Shown in pieces: positions 8,558-19,004 of a DNA stretch of 64,000 bases; within the stretch, counting starts at the first letter, position 1, and the number at the start of each line of letters is the position of its first letter. The position numbers were made by a program, and so were the translations under genes. Source of the stretch: Anas platyrhynchos (Eukaryota > Chordata > Aves > Anseriformes > Anatidae); contig NC_092591.1 in NCBI RefSeq assembly GCF_047663525.1, forward strand, positions 49,019,501 to 49,083,500. Reading direction: 5' to 3'. The notes beneath the pieces are model-generated. The model did no database searches. It was not told the origin of the DNA and saw only the letters and a list, made by a program, of their open reading frames with translations.

Positions 8558-10480
8558 GTCCTGGCTGGAGCGTCTGCCACTTAATTCTTGCAAATGAGAG
8601 GTAGAGGTCTCTTCATCAGGGTCAAGAATAACATCAGCTCTTCTACTGCCTCTGGGGTACTGCCCCATGGAAACTGGAGCAGCATTTCTCTTAGGAACCC
8701 CTCTTCTTGCTGCTGTATTTCCTTTCAGTTCACGTACCCGAGCAGCTAGGGTTGAAGTAGGTACACCATCCCATTTCCTCATATCTTCCCCATGGTCACG
8801 CAGAAAAAACCACAAGGTGCCACGTGGTGTACGTCTTGGGTACTCTCTCTCTTGAGCGCGCGAATGCTGATTCTTAGTGGCTGAAGTATCACTCTGTCTA
8901 AATGAGGGGGAATATGCTCGTTCCACTCGTTCCACGAGCTTGTCAAGTCCTTTAGACAGTTTCTCCACAGCTGAGACACTGGACTGTAGCGGAGCAGAGA
9001 GATTGTCTTCATATTTTTGAAGCTGGCAGGACATATCATACAATGTTGGTCCCCTCCCCTCATCCCAGTTAATTGATGCCAGGGTACTGGCATGTGCTGG
9101 TGGTGCACTCCGCACAAATTTACGCCACATGGATGTTGTGCACTGGACTTCATCGGGGTCTTGAGGTGTCTGGGCATTGTCCAAATCACTATAAATCATC
9201 TCCCGCACAGCTAATTCCCGCAGATGCTGGAGACCTTTATCTATAGTGGTCCACTTGCCTATTTGATATACAATATCTTCCTTATGGGGATATCTTTCTC
9301 TCACAGCCGCCAGGAGTCGTCTCCAGAGGCTGAGGGCCTGTGCTCCTCTCCCGATTACTTTGTCGATTACCCTTTCTCTAGAGAGGGATCCCAGCTGCTT
9401 GGCTTCATTGCCTTCTAATTGTAGGCTATTGGCCCCAGCATCCCAGCATCGAAGCAGCCAAGTGAGGATGTGTTCACCTGGGCGTCGACCATAATCCTTT
9501 CGTATTTCTCGCATCTCACTCAGGGATAAGGATCGAGTGATTTCTGATTCCTTTATGATTTCTGTCTCGTCTTCCTGCTGTTTTTGTGATGGCCCTGCTT
9601 TAGAGGTGCCTGCCATTTCCCCTTCTTCCTCCTCCTTAGGAGAGCCTTCTTCCCTTACTAAACGAGCTGACTTCCGTTTCCATTTTTTTGACTTGACTAT
9701 GGGGGCGACTGATACCATAGTTGGTTGGTCTTTTGGGTCAGCCACATCGTGTGTTACTTGGTCATCATATTCAGAGACTTCCTCCCTCTCTTCAAGTTGC
9801 TGGATGATGTTAAACAGTGTTTGATAGGAATAAGCCAGGACCCAGCACAATGCTGCAAGCTGTCGTTCTCCGGCATTATCAGGGTCAGGACATACAACTC
9901 TCAAACATTCTACTAATTTTTTAGGATTTAGCACTTGCTCAGGGGTGAAGTTCAAAACTATTGGAGGAGACACTCGTGACAGGTATCTGCTAACATCATC
10001 CCACACACCTAGCCACTCACTACAAGACTGTTTCGGGACAGATTCCCAAGTAAGTTTTCTAAACAATCGACTAATCTTAGAGAGAAAATGAAACTGGTTG
10101 TTCAGAATTAGAAATAGCAATACATGGGTTACAGATGGATCTTCAAAATACTCCCAAACGGTTGTAATTAGCCCACTGTGAAAGGAGGGAAAGGTACCAT
10201 TCTTAATATTATTAATAAACTGGTGTCCAGATGAGAAAAGGAAGGCAGTGTAGTTCTGAATATTCTCTGAAAGATAGTTTCCATGGGACCCAAATGATAA
10301 CAGTGCAGAGCCTGAATTCCAGATTAAAACCAAGGTCAGTGCTTGGCAGCACAGCGAATTAAAAAAAGTGAACACAGATTGTAGCACTTTGTCGGATCGG
10401 ATATATAGGAGAAAGGAGAATATGACACGGATTGCATGACATAGGAACAAAGCTATTATTATTAACAGGGCAATGTACAT
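8555..10480 (-). CDS. gag: Gag polyprotein
   Basis: Structural polyprotein of the provirus, 641 aa. I chose the ATG at 10480-10478 (context ACCATGT, A at -3); an open frame extends 4 codons further to a TTG, which is less likely to be used. Residues 1-27 are strongly hydrophobic with one Arg, like a signal anchor; hydrophobic stretches recur near 46-62 and 118-128, with N-glycosylation sequons at about 76, 94 and 177. A basic cluster KSKKWKRKSAR at about 264-274 is followed by an acidic Glu run. The capsid-like part probably spans about 315-430. The C-terminal third is Arg-rich but has no C-x2-C-x4-H-x4-C zinc knuckle. The frame ends in UAG and continues into pol. Gag identity rests on position, size and linkage more than on sequence; mature cleavage sites cannot be placed. 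Confidence 0.88.
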   Translation of the reverse strand: MYIALLIIIALFLCHAIRVIFSFLLYIRSDKVLQSVFTFFNSLCCQALTLVLIWNSGSALLSFGSHGNYLSENIQNYTAFLFSSGHQFINNIKNGTFPSFHSGLITTVWEYFEDPSVTHVLLFLILNNQFHFLSKISRLFRKLTWESVPKQSCSEWLGVWDDVSRYLSRVSPPIVLNFTPEQVLNPKKLVECLRVVCPDPDNAGERQLAALCWVLAYSYQTLFNIIQQLEEREEVSEYDDQVTHDVADPKDQPTMVSVAPIVKSKKWKRKSARLVREEGSPKEEEEGEMAGTSKAGPSQKQQEDETEIIKESEITRSLSLSEMREIRKDYGRRPGEHILTWLLRCWDAGANSLQLEGNEAKQLGSLSRERVIDKVIGRGAQALSLWRRLLAAVRERYPHKEDIVYQIGKWTTIDKGLQHLRELAVREMIYSDLDNAQTPQDPDEVQCTTSMWRKFVRSAPPAHASTLASINWDEGRGPTLYDMSCQLQKYEDNLSAPLQSSVSAVEKLSKGLDKLVERVERAYSPSFRQSDTSATKNQHSRAQEREYPRRTPRGTLWFFLRDHGEDMRKWDGVPTSTLAARVRELKGNTAARRGVPKRNAAPVSMGQYPRGSRRADVILDPDEETSTSHLQELSGRRSSQD

Positions 10481-10492
10481 GGTTACTAGCAA

Positions 10493-10548
10493 GCAAGCGT
10501 GTTAGTTATATGCGTTTAATCAATTCTATTGTTATCTCAACCCTTCGA
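10493..10548 (-). other. Short untranslated leader between primer site and gag
   Basis: Only about 70 nt separate the primer-binding site from the gag ATG at 10480. No other ATG lies on the minus strand between the primer site and gag. A packaging signal would have to lie here, in the LTR leader or inside gag; none is recognisable. Confidence 0.6.
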
Positions 10549-10566
10549 GCCCCACGTTGGGCGCCA
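10549..10566 (-). promoter_or_regulatory. Primer-binding site, tRNA-Lys(1,2)
   Basis: The minus strand reads TGGCGCCCAACGTGGGGC, a perfect 18-nt match to the complement of the 3' end of tRNA-Lys1,2, as used by Mason-Pfizer-type and visna-type viruses. It follows the 5' LTR after an unusually long 8-nt spacer (gtcctttt); most retroviruses have 0-3 nt. Confidence 0.93.
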
Positions 10567-10574
10567 AAAAGGAC

Positions 10575-11275
10575 TGTGGTGGTTTTACCGTACTGGGCAG
10601 CTAAACCCCACAACCGCTCTCTCACTCCCCCTCCTTTAGATGAGGAGGGGGAGAAGTAAAGCGAAGAACAACTCACGGGTTGAGATAAGGATAATTTAAT
10701 TAAAGGGAAATAATTATAATAGTTAAATAAAGACTACCATGAACTAACAATTTAACTAAGGGGAAAATAAAAAGGGAAAGGGGAAAGGGAGGGGAAAAAA
10801 AAGGAAAATAAAAAGAAGGGAGGAAAACAAACAAACAAAATAAATGAAGGCTATATGGAAGTGCAGAGGAAAGAAATTACTCTCTACTTCCCACAAATGA
10901 GCGATGATTGACCACGTCCTTGAAGCAAGGCCTCAACGCACGCAGCCGGTGTTCGAGAGGAGGACCGACGTCTTCCAAACGAGAGCCCACCCCTCCCCTC
11001 TTCTTCCTGTTTCCACCTTTTATTGCTGAGTGTGACATCACATGGTATGGAATATCCCTTTGATTGGTTTAGGCCAGCTGCCCTAGTGATGTTTCTCTCC
11101 TCACCTTTTGCCCACCCCCTAGGAGGGTTAGAGAAAGGCCTAATACTGTGCCACTGCTGCTCAGCAGCAGACACAACACTGGTGTGATAACACTGCTGTT
11201 CCAGCTACAAGTACAGAGTACGGCACTGTATGGGCTGCTGCCGGGAAAGTTAACATTCCAGCCAGACCCAATACA
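10575..11275 (-). repeat. 5' LTR of the provirus
   Basis: 701 bp with TG...CA ends, identical by eye to the 3' LTR. It should supply the promoter: CCAAT box at 11067-11063, CRE-like palindrome at 11042-11031 and TATA-like AATAAAAGG at 11024-11016 on the minus strand, predicting initiation near 10990 and R/U5 through the pyrimidine-rich RNA segment. A 96-codon minus frame inside both LTRs (11174-10884) begins at GTG and crosses the promoter, so I do not call it a gene. Confidence 0.95.
11016..11024 (-). promoter_or_regulatory. LTR TATA-like box (5' LTR, probable active promoter)
   Basis: AATAAAAGG on the minus strand, 39 bp downstream of the CCAAT box (11067-11063) and just after the CRE-like TGTGATGTCACA (11042-11031). 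Transcription from here would run left through gag and pol. Confidence 0.55.
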
Positions 11276-11280
11276 GAATA
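11276..11280. repeat. Target-site duplication, right copy (gaata)
   Basis: Matches the five bases left of the left LTR (4316-4320) exactly. Confidence 0.9.
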
Positions 11281-14261
11281 AAATAGGTTTTGAAATCTGT
11301 TTTGAGATTTAAAAAAAAATGACACTTGAATTGGCACTTTAATGACAATAGCTGAACAGTTTCCACTCTTAGAGACATTTAAGATCTTTATTGTGTCGTG
11401 CATAGACACTTTGGTGGCGCAAGAAGGCAGCATATGAGAAATAAAGTTGTATCTTTTTTACCCTACTTTAGTCTTAGAAATAAGTGCTTTATCTACTTCA
11501 GGACAATTGTATTAAGTTGCTTTGGTGTTTGATTATACACTGCATTCATGAGCGTGGGGGAACAGCTGAACGACTTTTGTTCCTGGCTGAAATTACACAC
11601 AGACATAGTTGGAATAAATTATGTCAACACCATCAGAGTCACAACACTGACAATTTGCAGTAGCCTTTTTAAGATAGTCTTTTTAAGACGTTCAGACTTT
11701 TTTAACACATTCTTTCTGAACCATGCTTAAACAGGCCACAGGGACTGGCTTTTTTTTTTTTTTCCTTTTACAAATTAAATACATAATAAAAAGGAGTTAT
11801 AGGCTGTGCGCTCGGCCTTATGGCTAACAGTATCTGAAATAGCCTGCGGTGTTGGCCATGTCTGCGTGGTGGCTGCGGGCAGGCAGGAGGGAAGCTCTGA
11901 GGCACTGGTTTCTGTGTGGTGGTGGCCACGCTTCCCTCATGGCCAGGGGAAAGCGTTCTGGGCTGAACCGCCCAGATTGGGCACTTGGGGAAGAGATTGA
12001 GACAAGGGATTAAATTTTGTGAAATTTTCTGATTAGTGTTATTGTGTCCTCCGTACTTTCATTCTTACTGTGAAAGAAGAGTCGGTCATAATAAGGTTTT
12101 GAACAGTGTTGTACCATGTGGGACCTGAGGGTACTCCACGCCTGACTGAGCCTGCCCCACCTCCCTTCACACTGGCAGTGCCCGGGGCCTCAGTGATAGC
12201 CCGGTCTTGGCTGTCCCTGTCCCCATTGCAATGCCCAGATATCTGGGGCTGTGTCTAACCCTTGGCCTGGCCCCAGGGAGATGCCTGACCCAGACAGGTG
12301 GGAGAGGTGGGACAGGCATAGGCTGCCAGGCCCTGCCACCATGGGGAGCTGCTGGAGCCCTCAGCCATGAGCCTTGCTGTGTCCTGGCTTAAAGGTCGAC
12401 TTTGTTTCCCTCTGGCATCCTTCTTGTAGGCTTATAGTGCTGTTAACCCAGAGGTGTGTGTTAGCCTCCAGCCATGTGGTGAGAAGAGGCTGTTTTGTGC
12501 GTATGCTTCAGAGCCTGCACAGGTTGTGAATCACATCTGTGAGTGCGGCTTTTCTCTTTAAATCAAGCAGTTACTTGAAACACAAATGCATCAAAAGAAG
12601 GACTGTAGAAGTGTTTCTGTTAATGGCTCATAAATACTTGTTTTTAAACATCCAAAGGTGTTCTGGGTATGCCTGATAAGAGTTAGGGAAACACAAATGG
12701 AAGAAAGCCATAGGTTTTGCATATTAAATATTTCATTCACATTGTTAACAAATTGCAGTTGGCAGAAAGCTATACAAATCCAGAAGCAGGTATTTTACAG
12801 TAATTCACATTTTAAGAACATGTTTTCAGTAAATCTGCATGACTGTGTTGGGGCCTTGTGGTTTGCTGATGTCCCCTTTGATGTGGCACAGGTGTAGTAA
12901 AAATGAGGGCCACCTGGCTGGTTTTTGTCAGTGATGGTGGCAGAACATCATAGAACTAGAAAACAGCGGGTAATTCCTGCTGGTTTTCAAAAATCTGAAT
13001 ATTTGACTTTTTTTTAGCAGCCTAAACTGAATATTTTTTTCTCTATCTAACAAGGGTATAATTTAGGTAGTAAAATATATTTAAAAGTGTGCATCTCCTA
13101 GTTCTCCCTTGTCATAGACTGAGGAATATTTCTATGTGGGGTTTTGTGCCTTTGTTTTTTTTGTGTCTGATGACTTTCCTTTCAGCAAAGTCAATCTCCC
13201 ATATTACAAAATAAGAAGCTGCAATAAACTTTGAGCATTTTTCACAGTATGCCCTTGAAACCATGTTTGTATCCCTAAGGGGGTTATTTCCCAACATGAG
13301 TGTCTGTTGCTGTTACAGAGATAAAAATAAACAAATGGCTGGAAAACCGAAGAGGAGTCTTTCCAAACAGATAAGTTCTGGAAGAAACTTCAGTGATAGA
13401 CGTCTCTAATCTGAATTTTGCAGCCTTTGATGGATAGAGATGTAGCTGGGACACGATCTAGGTTCTAAAGTCAGTAATCACCATTCTCTATCCCAACTGT
13501 TGCCCACTAATCCTGTGTAGTGTGGTACAAACCTAAAATGGGGTTGCAGTAGCAGTGCTTAATTTGATAATCTGAGTCCTTAAACGCTTGCCACAAAAAC
13601 TAATTCATACTGCAAACAATAACATAGTTTTCTGAGTTGCAAGAAAAAGACTCTTAGGGTTAATGAACAAAGGAGCTCAGCAGTGAACAGCAATTATGCA
13701 AAGTAATGTGCTACAGAGCTGTCCATTGGAAAGCAAGGCCAAAGCCCCATTGAAATTCCTTGAACACCACTTGCGGTAAGCCTAGAATGGTTGATAGATT
13801 TACAGTTGCTGCTTATATTTATTATGTGGAAGAAACAATCCCTGTAAAACTACTGAATAGTTATGATATGTTCAAAAACCGCAATTGAATTCTCATATAC
13901 CCACCGCCTTTCTTTCTAACCAATTTACTTATTGTAGGGTTGATCTGTGGAGCAGCTGAGGGCACGCACCGCACATTAATTTTGTTGGTGTATGTACAAC
14001 TGTATGTCATGGGATGCTTTGAAGAATTCATCCTATTTCTGTACAGATGTGGGCAAAAGCTCTATAGAAACCTTTCCACAAATATTCATTTGCATTTCAA
14101 AACTAACTTGCTTGTACCCGTTCCAGAACTGCTTCTTCCAAATACAGCAGTGAATTCACCTTCGTGAAGGTTAATAGCAGGAAAATTCAAGCTTCCCTGC
14201 ATGAGAGTTTGTAGATAGTGAACTTGTATTATAGAGAAGTGAATATTTGCCTTCAGCATTC
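11281..14261. other. Gap between provirus and ELF5 3' end
   Basis: No exon or known repeat was recognised. A T13 run lies near 11750. A GC-richer block at about 11810-12400 stands out from AT-rich surroundings. A second candidate AATAAA (minus strand) at 13823-13818 could serve as a distal ELF5 poly(A) signal. Confidence 0.5.
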
Positions 14262-14267
14262 TTTATT
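14262..14267 (-). terminator. Candidate ELF5 poly(A) signal AATAAA
   Basis: First canonical AATAAA on the minus strand downstream of the ELF5 stop codon, implying a 3' UTR of about 770-790 nt. There is no transcript evidence. Confidence 0.35.
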
Positions 14268-15033
14268 ATAAAAATCACGTTCTGCCAAATAGCAGAACTG
14301 ATACTGTGATCAGTTGCAACTCACCAATATAGAACAATGATAAATAACTGCACTGAACTCTTTTTTTAAAAGTGAACTCTTAAATTAAAAAGAAATACGC
14401 CAAGTATATATGAATTATGTATCTTTGCACAGCTGGAGTTAGTAGCTAAAGCAGGTAACTGCTTGATAAATATTTCAGATTTGAGTTGTATTTCTTTGTT
14501 AACTGGATTGACTGGGCATATTAAATCCAGGCATGTAGAGGGGATTGAATTGTTCACTTTGGACAACACATTGATTTCTAGCATATCTGAGAAATGCAGT
14601 GGTTCAGAGTGGAGTATTTTCATCAAATGAAAAATAAACTTTTTTATATTCTTCAGAAATATAGTAACCTAACTGGGAGATATCCATAAAGAATCTCCTG
14701 TAAATGGCAGCAGAATGGTGAGGAATTTGATACTGGTCAGTGATCATACTGGTTGAGACAGGGAGACAGGCAGGTCACCTGAGCAGCAGTAAAGATATTC
14801 CTAAAGGCTTACTAGGAGACAGTGCTTGGCAGAAAGCACGGAGGGGAAGTTGACTCCAAAATTCAAGTGCTCTTTTTGTTGCTGTAGCCTGTCTCTTGAA
14901 GCGGACTGCAATGAATTTGTCCAGACGGGCAGAGGGGAGAGAGGGAGAGGACAACTTCTCTCTCAGGTGTCCATTGCAGCTGGACTATTCAGGCTGTGGT
15001 GTCTTTTGTGCTGAGCTGGAAGCACAGGGCAGT
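14268..15033 (-). other. ELF5: Probable ELF5 3' UTR
   Basis: Sequence between the ELF5 stop and the first AATAAA. No competing exon was recognised. Boundaries are inferred only. Confidence 0.45.
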
Positions 15034-15130
15034 TCATATCTTGTTTTCCTGCCATCCATGGGCATTCTTCCCAAATTTGTATACCAGCCTTCTGTCCACT
15101 CGTTCCAAAATGCCTGTTTTATAATAGTAT
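15034..15130 (-). CDS. ELF5: ELF5 terminal coding exon
   Basis: 97 coding nt after acceptor CTGCAG. It completes the split Arg codon, then encodes [20 protein letters not shown] (end of the ETS domain) and the short tail to TGA at 15036-15034. The exon continues into the 3' UTR. Confidence 0.95.
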
Positions 15131-18100
15131 CTGCAGGGGAAAAACAAGCAAACAAAAACAATGGAGAAAGTAGTAGAACGCAGATTACAGGAGCTCTTTA
15201 TGTGGGCTCCATGGTCAGAGAACAGCACAGGAGTCCATGTGTTCTTTCCAGTCTTTATTTCTGGTAAATGGCTATTTTGTGACTTTAGAGGGCAATAGCT
15301 TTCCCAAGTGCTTTGGATTATACCTTTCACTGTTTGAAAAATAGAAGGAATACAAATAAGTGTTTTATTTGGTTGGTTGGCTGTATTTTTACCTACGATT
15401 ACCACAGTTCAGAAGAAACTGCCAATGTTACTGCTAGAGCAAGATGGGTCATTTTGCAAATGTAATCTAAATTCTCAGATGGGTTAAAGTGTGATAGCTT
15501 CACTGCTATCAATAGAGTTAAAACTCTGTACTAGTTTAAATTTAGCCCTGTGATCTTATTTAGAAATAAAGGGAACTGGGTGTTACCTCTGACATACAGA
15601 ATAACCAGGAAGAAAGAAAGTAACCCCCATCCACCCACCCTGAGTTTTCAGGATAATTATGAGAAGTGGATGCCGAGGTAGAAGTCAACTGCAGTGAGGG
15701 GCCCTTCCACCTCTTAACTCACCGGAGAGCTCTGCTCAATTTTTCATATGTCATTCTATCATTTTTCTTCCTTTGTCCCCACATCTTTGCCAGAGCTTCT
15801 GATTTAACAACCCGAAAAATGCCTTGTCCCCTGTCCTCCCATTCCAGAATGCCTCCATTTTCTTCAGGAGAAAGAAGAAGGTCTCTTACAAATTCCCACA
15901 AATGAGAACTCTGCAGGTCTGGAACGGGAAGAAGACAGCTATTTAGTAGATTTTTTCTTATTCATGCCAAAGTACCAAGACAGAATTATATTTACAGTAC
16001 ACTCTGTCACCAGATAGTCAATCTCACTGTCTGGTTGCATTTACCAGGCTATAACTTTTGAAATTTTAGTGCATCCACTTTGTCAGTGGATTCACATTAC
16101 TTGCTCCAGGAAAAAATAAATCAGGGCTTTTCAAATGCCTGTTGTGTTAGAATCTGTCTCTACTCCAGGAATTTTATTGTCTTGCACAGTTTAAGTTGTC
16201 ATTCATTGGTTCTGTTCCACTCATCGTTGACAGCTTCCACATAGTATTTAACTTGATGCTTTTAAAGCATTTTTCAAGTTCATGTAAAGTATTTGGAGTG
16301 AAAGATTGTAAAAAATATTGGGTTGACTAAAAATGAGATGATAGAATGAGGAGCTGCAGCATTTTCTAGCATTGACGGATTCCTCTCTATTACTTCAACT
16401 CGATTCAGAGGCTTCTTTGGGCATTAGATATGCCATAAGTAGAGGGACTCTACTAAATCCGTAGGCATAGCTGTTACATGTAGCTATTGCCTTAACTTCA
16501 GATTGGTTGGATAGTAGCTAATCAAGGTACCAGGAGTTAAATGAATGCCAAATCCAAACACAGACCCTGAGCATTTAAAAATCACAAGTCTGCCCCTCCA
16601 AAGACCTGGGAGCAATAGAAGAATAATGGAAGTTATAATAATATCTGAGGTTTCCTATTTGGTTTTCTGTGTTTAGAACCTTAAGGTTATTTTCAGTTTA
16701 TGCTCTCCAATCATTCTGCAACTGAGATGGCTAGAAATACAAACAGAAAAAGAGATGTGGCTTTAAGAAAAACGCCAAGTACCTCAAGTCTCATGATAAA
16801 ATCATGAGAGCTGGCAGTACTTGAAAGCCAAACCTCAGTGAAATTCTATTTATTTGTGGTATCATTAAAGTCTCTTTTGATAACCACATGGAGCTGGAGA
16901 TTTAGAGCCATGTGGCCTGTGCAATCTTAACTCCTGTTTCGAGTTTCTGATGTGTACTTACTTGTTCTACCATGACTGTGACATTCCTGGCCGTTGATGC
17001 CACCTGCCCTCACGCATGCCTTATCACGCGCTGGGACTGAACTGCAGAATAACGTGAGAAGTGAAGAAGGAACTCCTGAGTCTGGTGGCAACTTGGTCAA
17101 AAGGTCACCTATTCAAATGTCATGCAACATTAAGTCAAAGTGGGTATGGGAGCTACTAACTTTATCTCTTTAATAAAGCTCTAGCACAAAGGTAAGCCCA
17201 GGTGAATAATTAATGCAACTGGATGGCTTGCAGCGCAACAACACACATGGCGTTTTTGTCAATGCTATATTCAAAATGCTTGGATTCTGTAGGCTTATGG
17301 AATTGGGTGCCTGGCATGCACGGATGAAGGCTGTTCCCTGTGATGTGCAGTCTGAAGGTTTCGTGGCTTTGTGCCATGTGATGGTTCTGAGAGGTCAAAA
17401 CCCCTTTGTAGAGGATTATGATATTTGCCAATATACTTGCACAGGTTATCAGCACTTGAATCAACACTACAGAAGTGTCTGTCTCAACACCGTAGTGATG
17501 AGAGAACAACTAGAAGAGGATATTGATTGACCCAAACTGCAAGAATTATCAAAGTCTGCTAAGAACAGCAATTGCACACTATGGCTGTAAAAATATCTGT
17601 CTATTGGGTACAATTCTGGAGAGAAGGGTGAGCAGTGAAATCCTATGAAAGTTCACAGATTTATTTCACTGGATAAATAATAGTGGGCTAAAAGTACCAA
17701 AATAGGGGAATTTTTGTGAAGTAGAAACACAGTTTTATGTTGTTATCATCTTGTGTTTCTAAGAGCTGTCAACCTGAGTCTATTTTGCTGCACGTCAAAA
17801 AGTAACATGCACTGAAAGGTGGAAGCAAACCATCTAAGTACATGCAAGACTATCTGAAACTGAATGAGTTATGCTTGTAGCTATGAAGGTTTCATAGCTT
17901 ATGCAGAATCTGCTGGTGACCCAAAAAAACATCAGCTAGAATTTGTAAGAAGTTTTCCTGGAATATATTTTCTCTGACTGCTGCTTTTCACTGGAGTCTT
18001 TCATGTCAGCGAGCATGCTCAGTATTCTTTTACTGGCTCAAGGGTTTTGCTGGTGGAGCATCCAACGTTGCCCAAATCCTAGTGGGAAACACGAGTAAAT

Positions 18101-18957
18101 CCAGCCAGAAACACTAATTCCCCAGAGCTGACGGGGAGTTATTAAAGTAGGTCATGGTCAGAACTGAGTGATTACAAAATATTCTGACTGTGCTTAGAGG
18201 TAGTCAGACACCTGATTTTCTTACTAGCATACCTGTTTGCCTTCTCAGAAGATGAGCAGCCAGCTCGGCTGTGGTTAGGATCCAGCGGGATCTCTAATTG
18301 TGTCTGTGTGTTACTGTGCCAACTGTGCCACCTCCCTCAGAAATTCACAGTGTTCTCATGTGAATGGAGCCTTGCTTCTGCCTTTGGGAATCTGTGCACA
18401 AAAGAACAACTTTGCTCTGCTCGGTGCATGGCTTGCAGCCTCAGTGAAATTACAAAGGCTCCTGGGATCCTACTTCCCTTCAAAACAGCAGTTCAGAAAT
18501 GTTGGGATCTGTTAGCATTTCCCTCTCTGCATGCTGCAGGTGTTTCAGGAAAGGCATTAGAGTAGGAATAAATGGCCTGGATTTTCTTGGTTTTAGAAAT
18601 CTCTTGAACTGCTGAATATTGCTAATCTTTGAATACCCTGCGTGTTTCCTGTTGAATGGAGCTTAGTGTGTACAAGCAAGTTTACTTACAGTCCTTGTTG
18701 GTTGGCTTTGTTTCTTCTACATCAGTGAAAAAGGATATGCCTGTGAGGGAAAAACATAATCCAGTGTTGAGTTCTTTTCTGCAGAAGAGCAATGACTGAA
18801 GTGAAATTTAAAGCCAAGTTGTTGCACCATTGCTTGTGTTTATAGCTTAGAGTAAAATTATAGAAAGTACAGGCTATAAAACCATGAAATAATTTTTCAG
18901 TTTCTCTGCTGCTAAAATGATTTGTCTTTCCCACTGCTCTTCCTATGTCTATTTTTA

Positions 18958-19004
<47 letters not shown>

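Larger units (their letters stand above)
4321..11275 (-). mobile_element. Full-length, env-less endogenous retrovirus (avian ERVL-like), very young
   Basis: A complete provirus read on the minus strand: 5' LTR (11275-10575), tRNA-Lys primer site (10566-10549), gag (10480-8555), UAG, pro-pol (8554-5375), 353-bp non-coding tail with polypurine tract, 3' LTR (5021-4321). The two 701-bp LTRs are identical as far as I can read them, and the flanks carry a perfect 5-bp duplication. Both frames are open, and protease, RT, RNase H and integrase motifs are present. No env fits between pol and the 3' LTR. Pol character, absence of env and the 5-bp duplication point to the class III / ERVL-like group common in birds; the family name is an inference from memory of such elements, not a search. 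The orientation is the same as ELF5. Confidence 0.93.

Noticed and set aside
5291..10659. Many plus-strand frames of 60-150 codons across the provirus
   Set aside because: They are antisense shadows of gag and pol and resemble no known protein.
15034..15405. 123-codon minus frame ending in the ELF5 tail
   Set aside because: Only 15034-15130 is exon. The rest is intron upstream of a clear CTGCAG acceptor.
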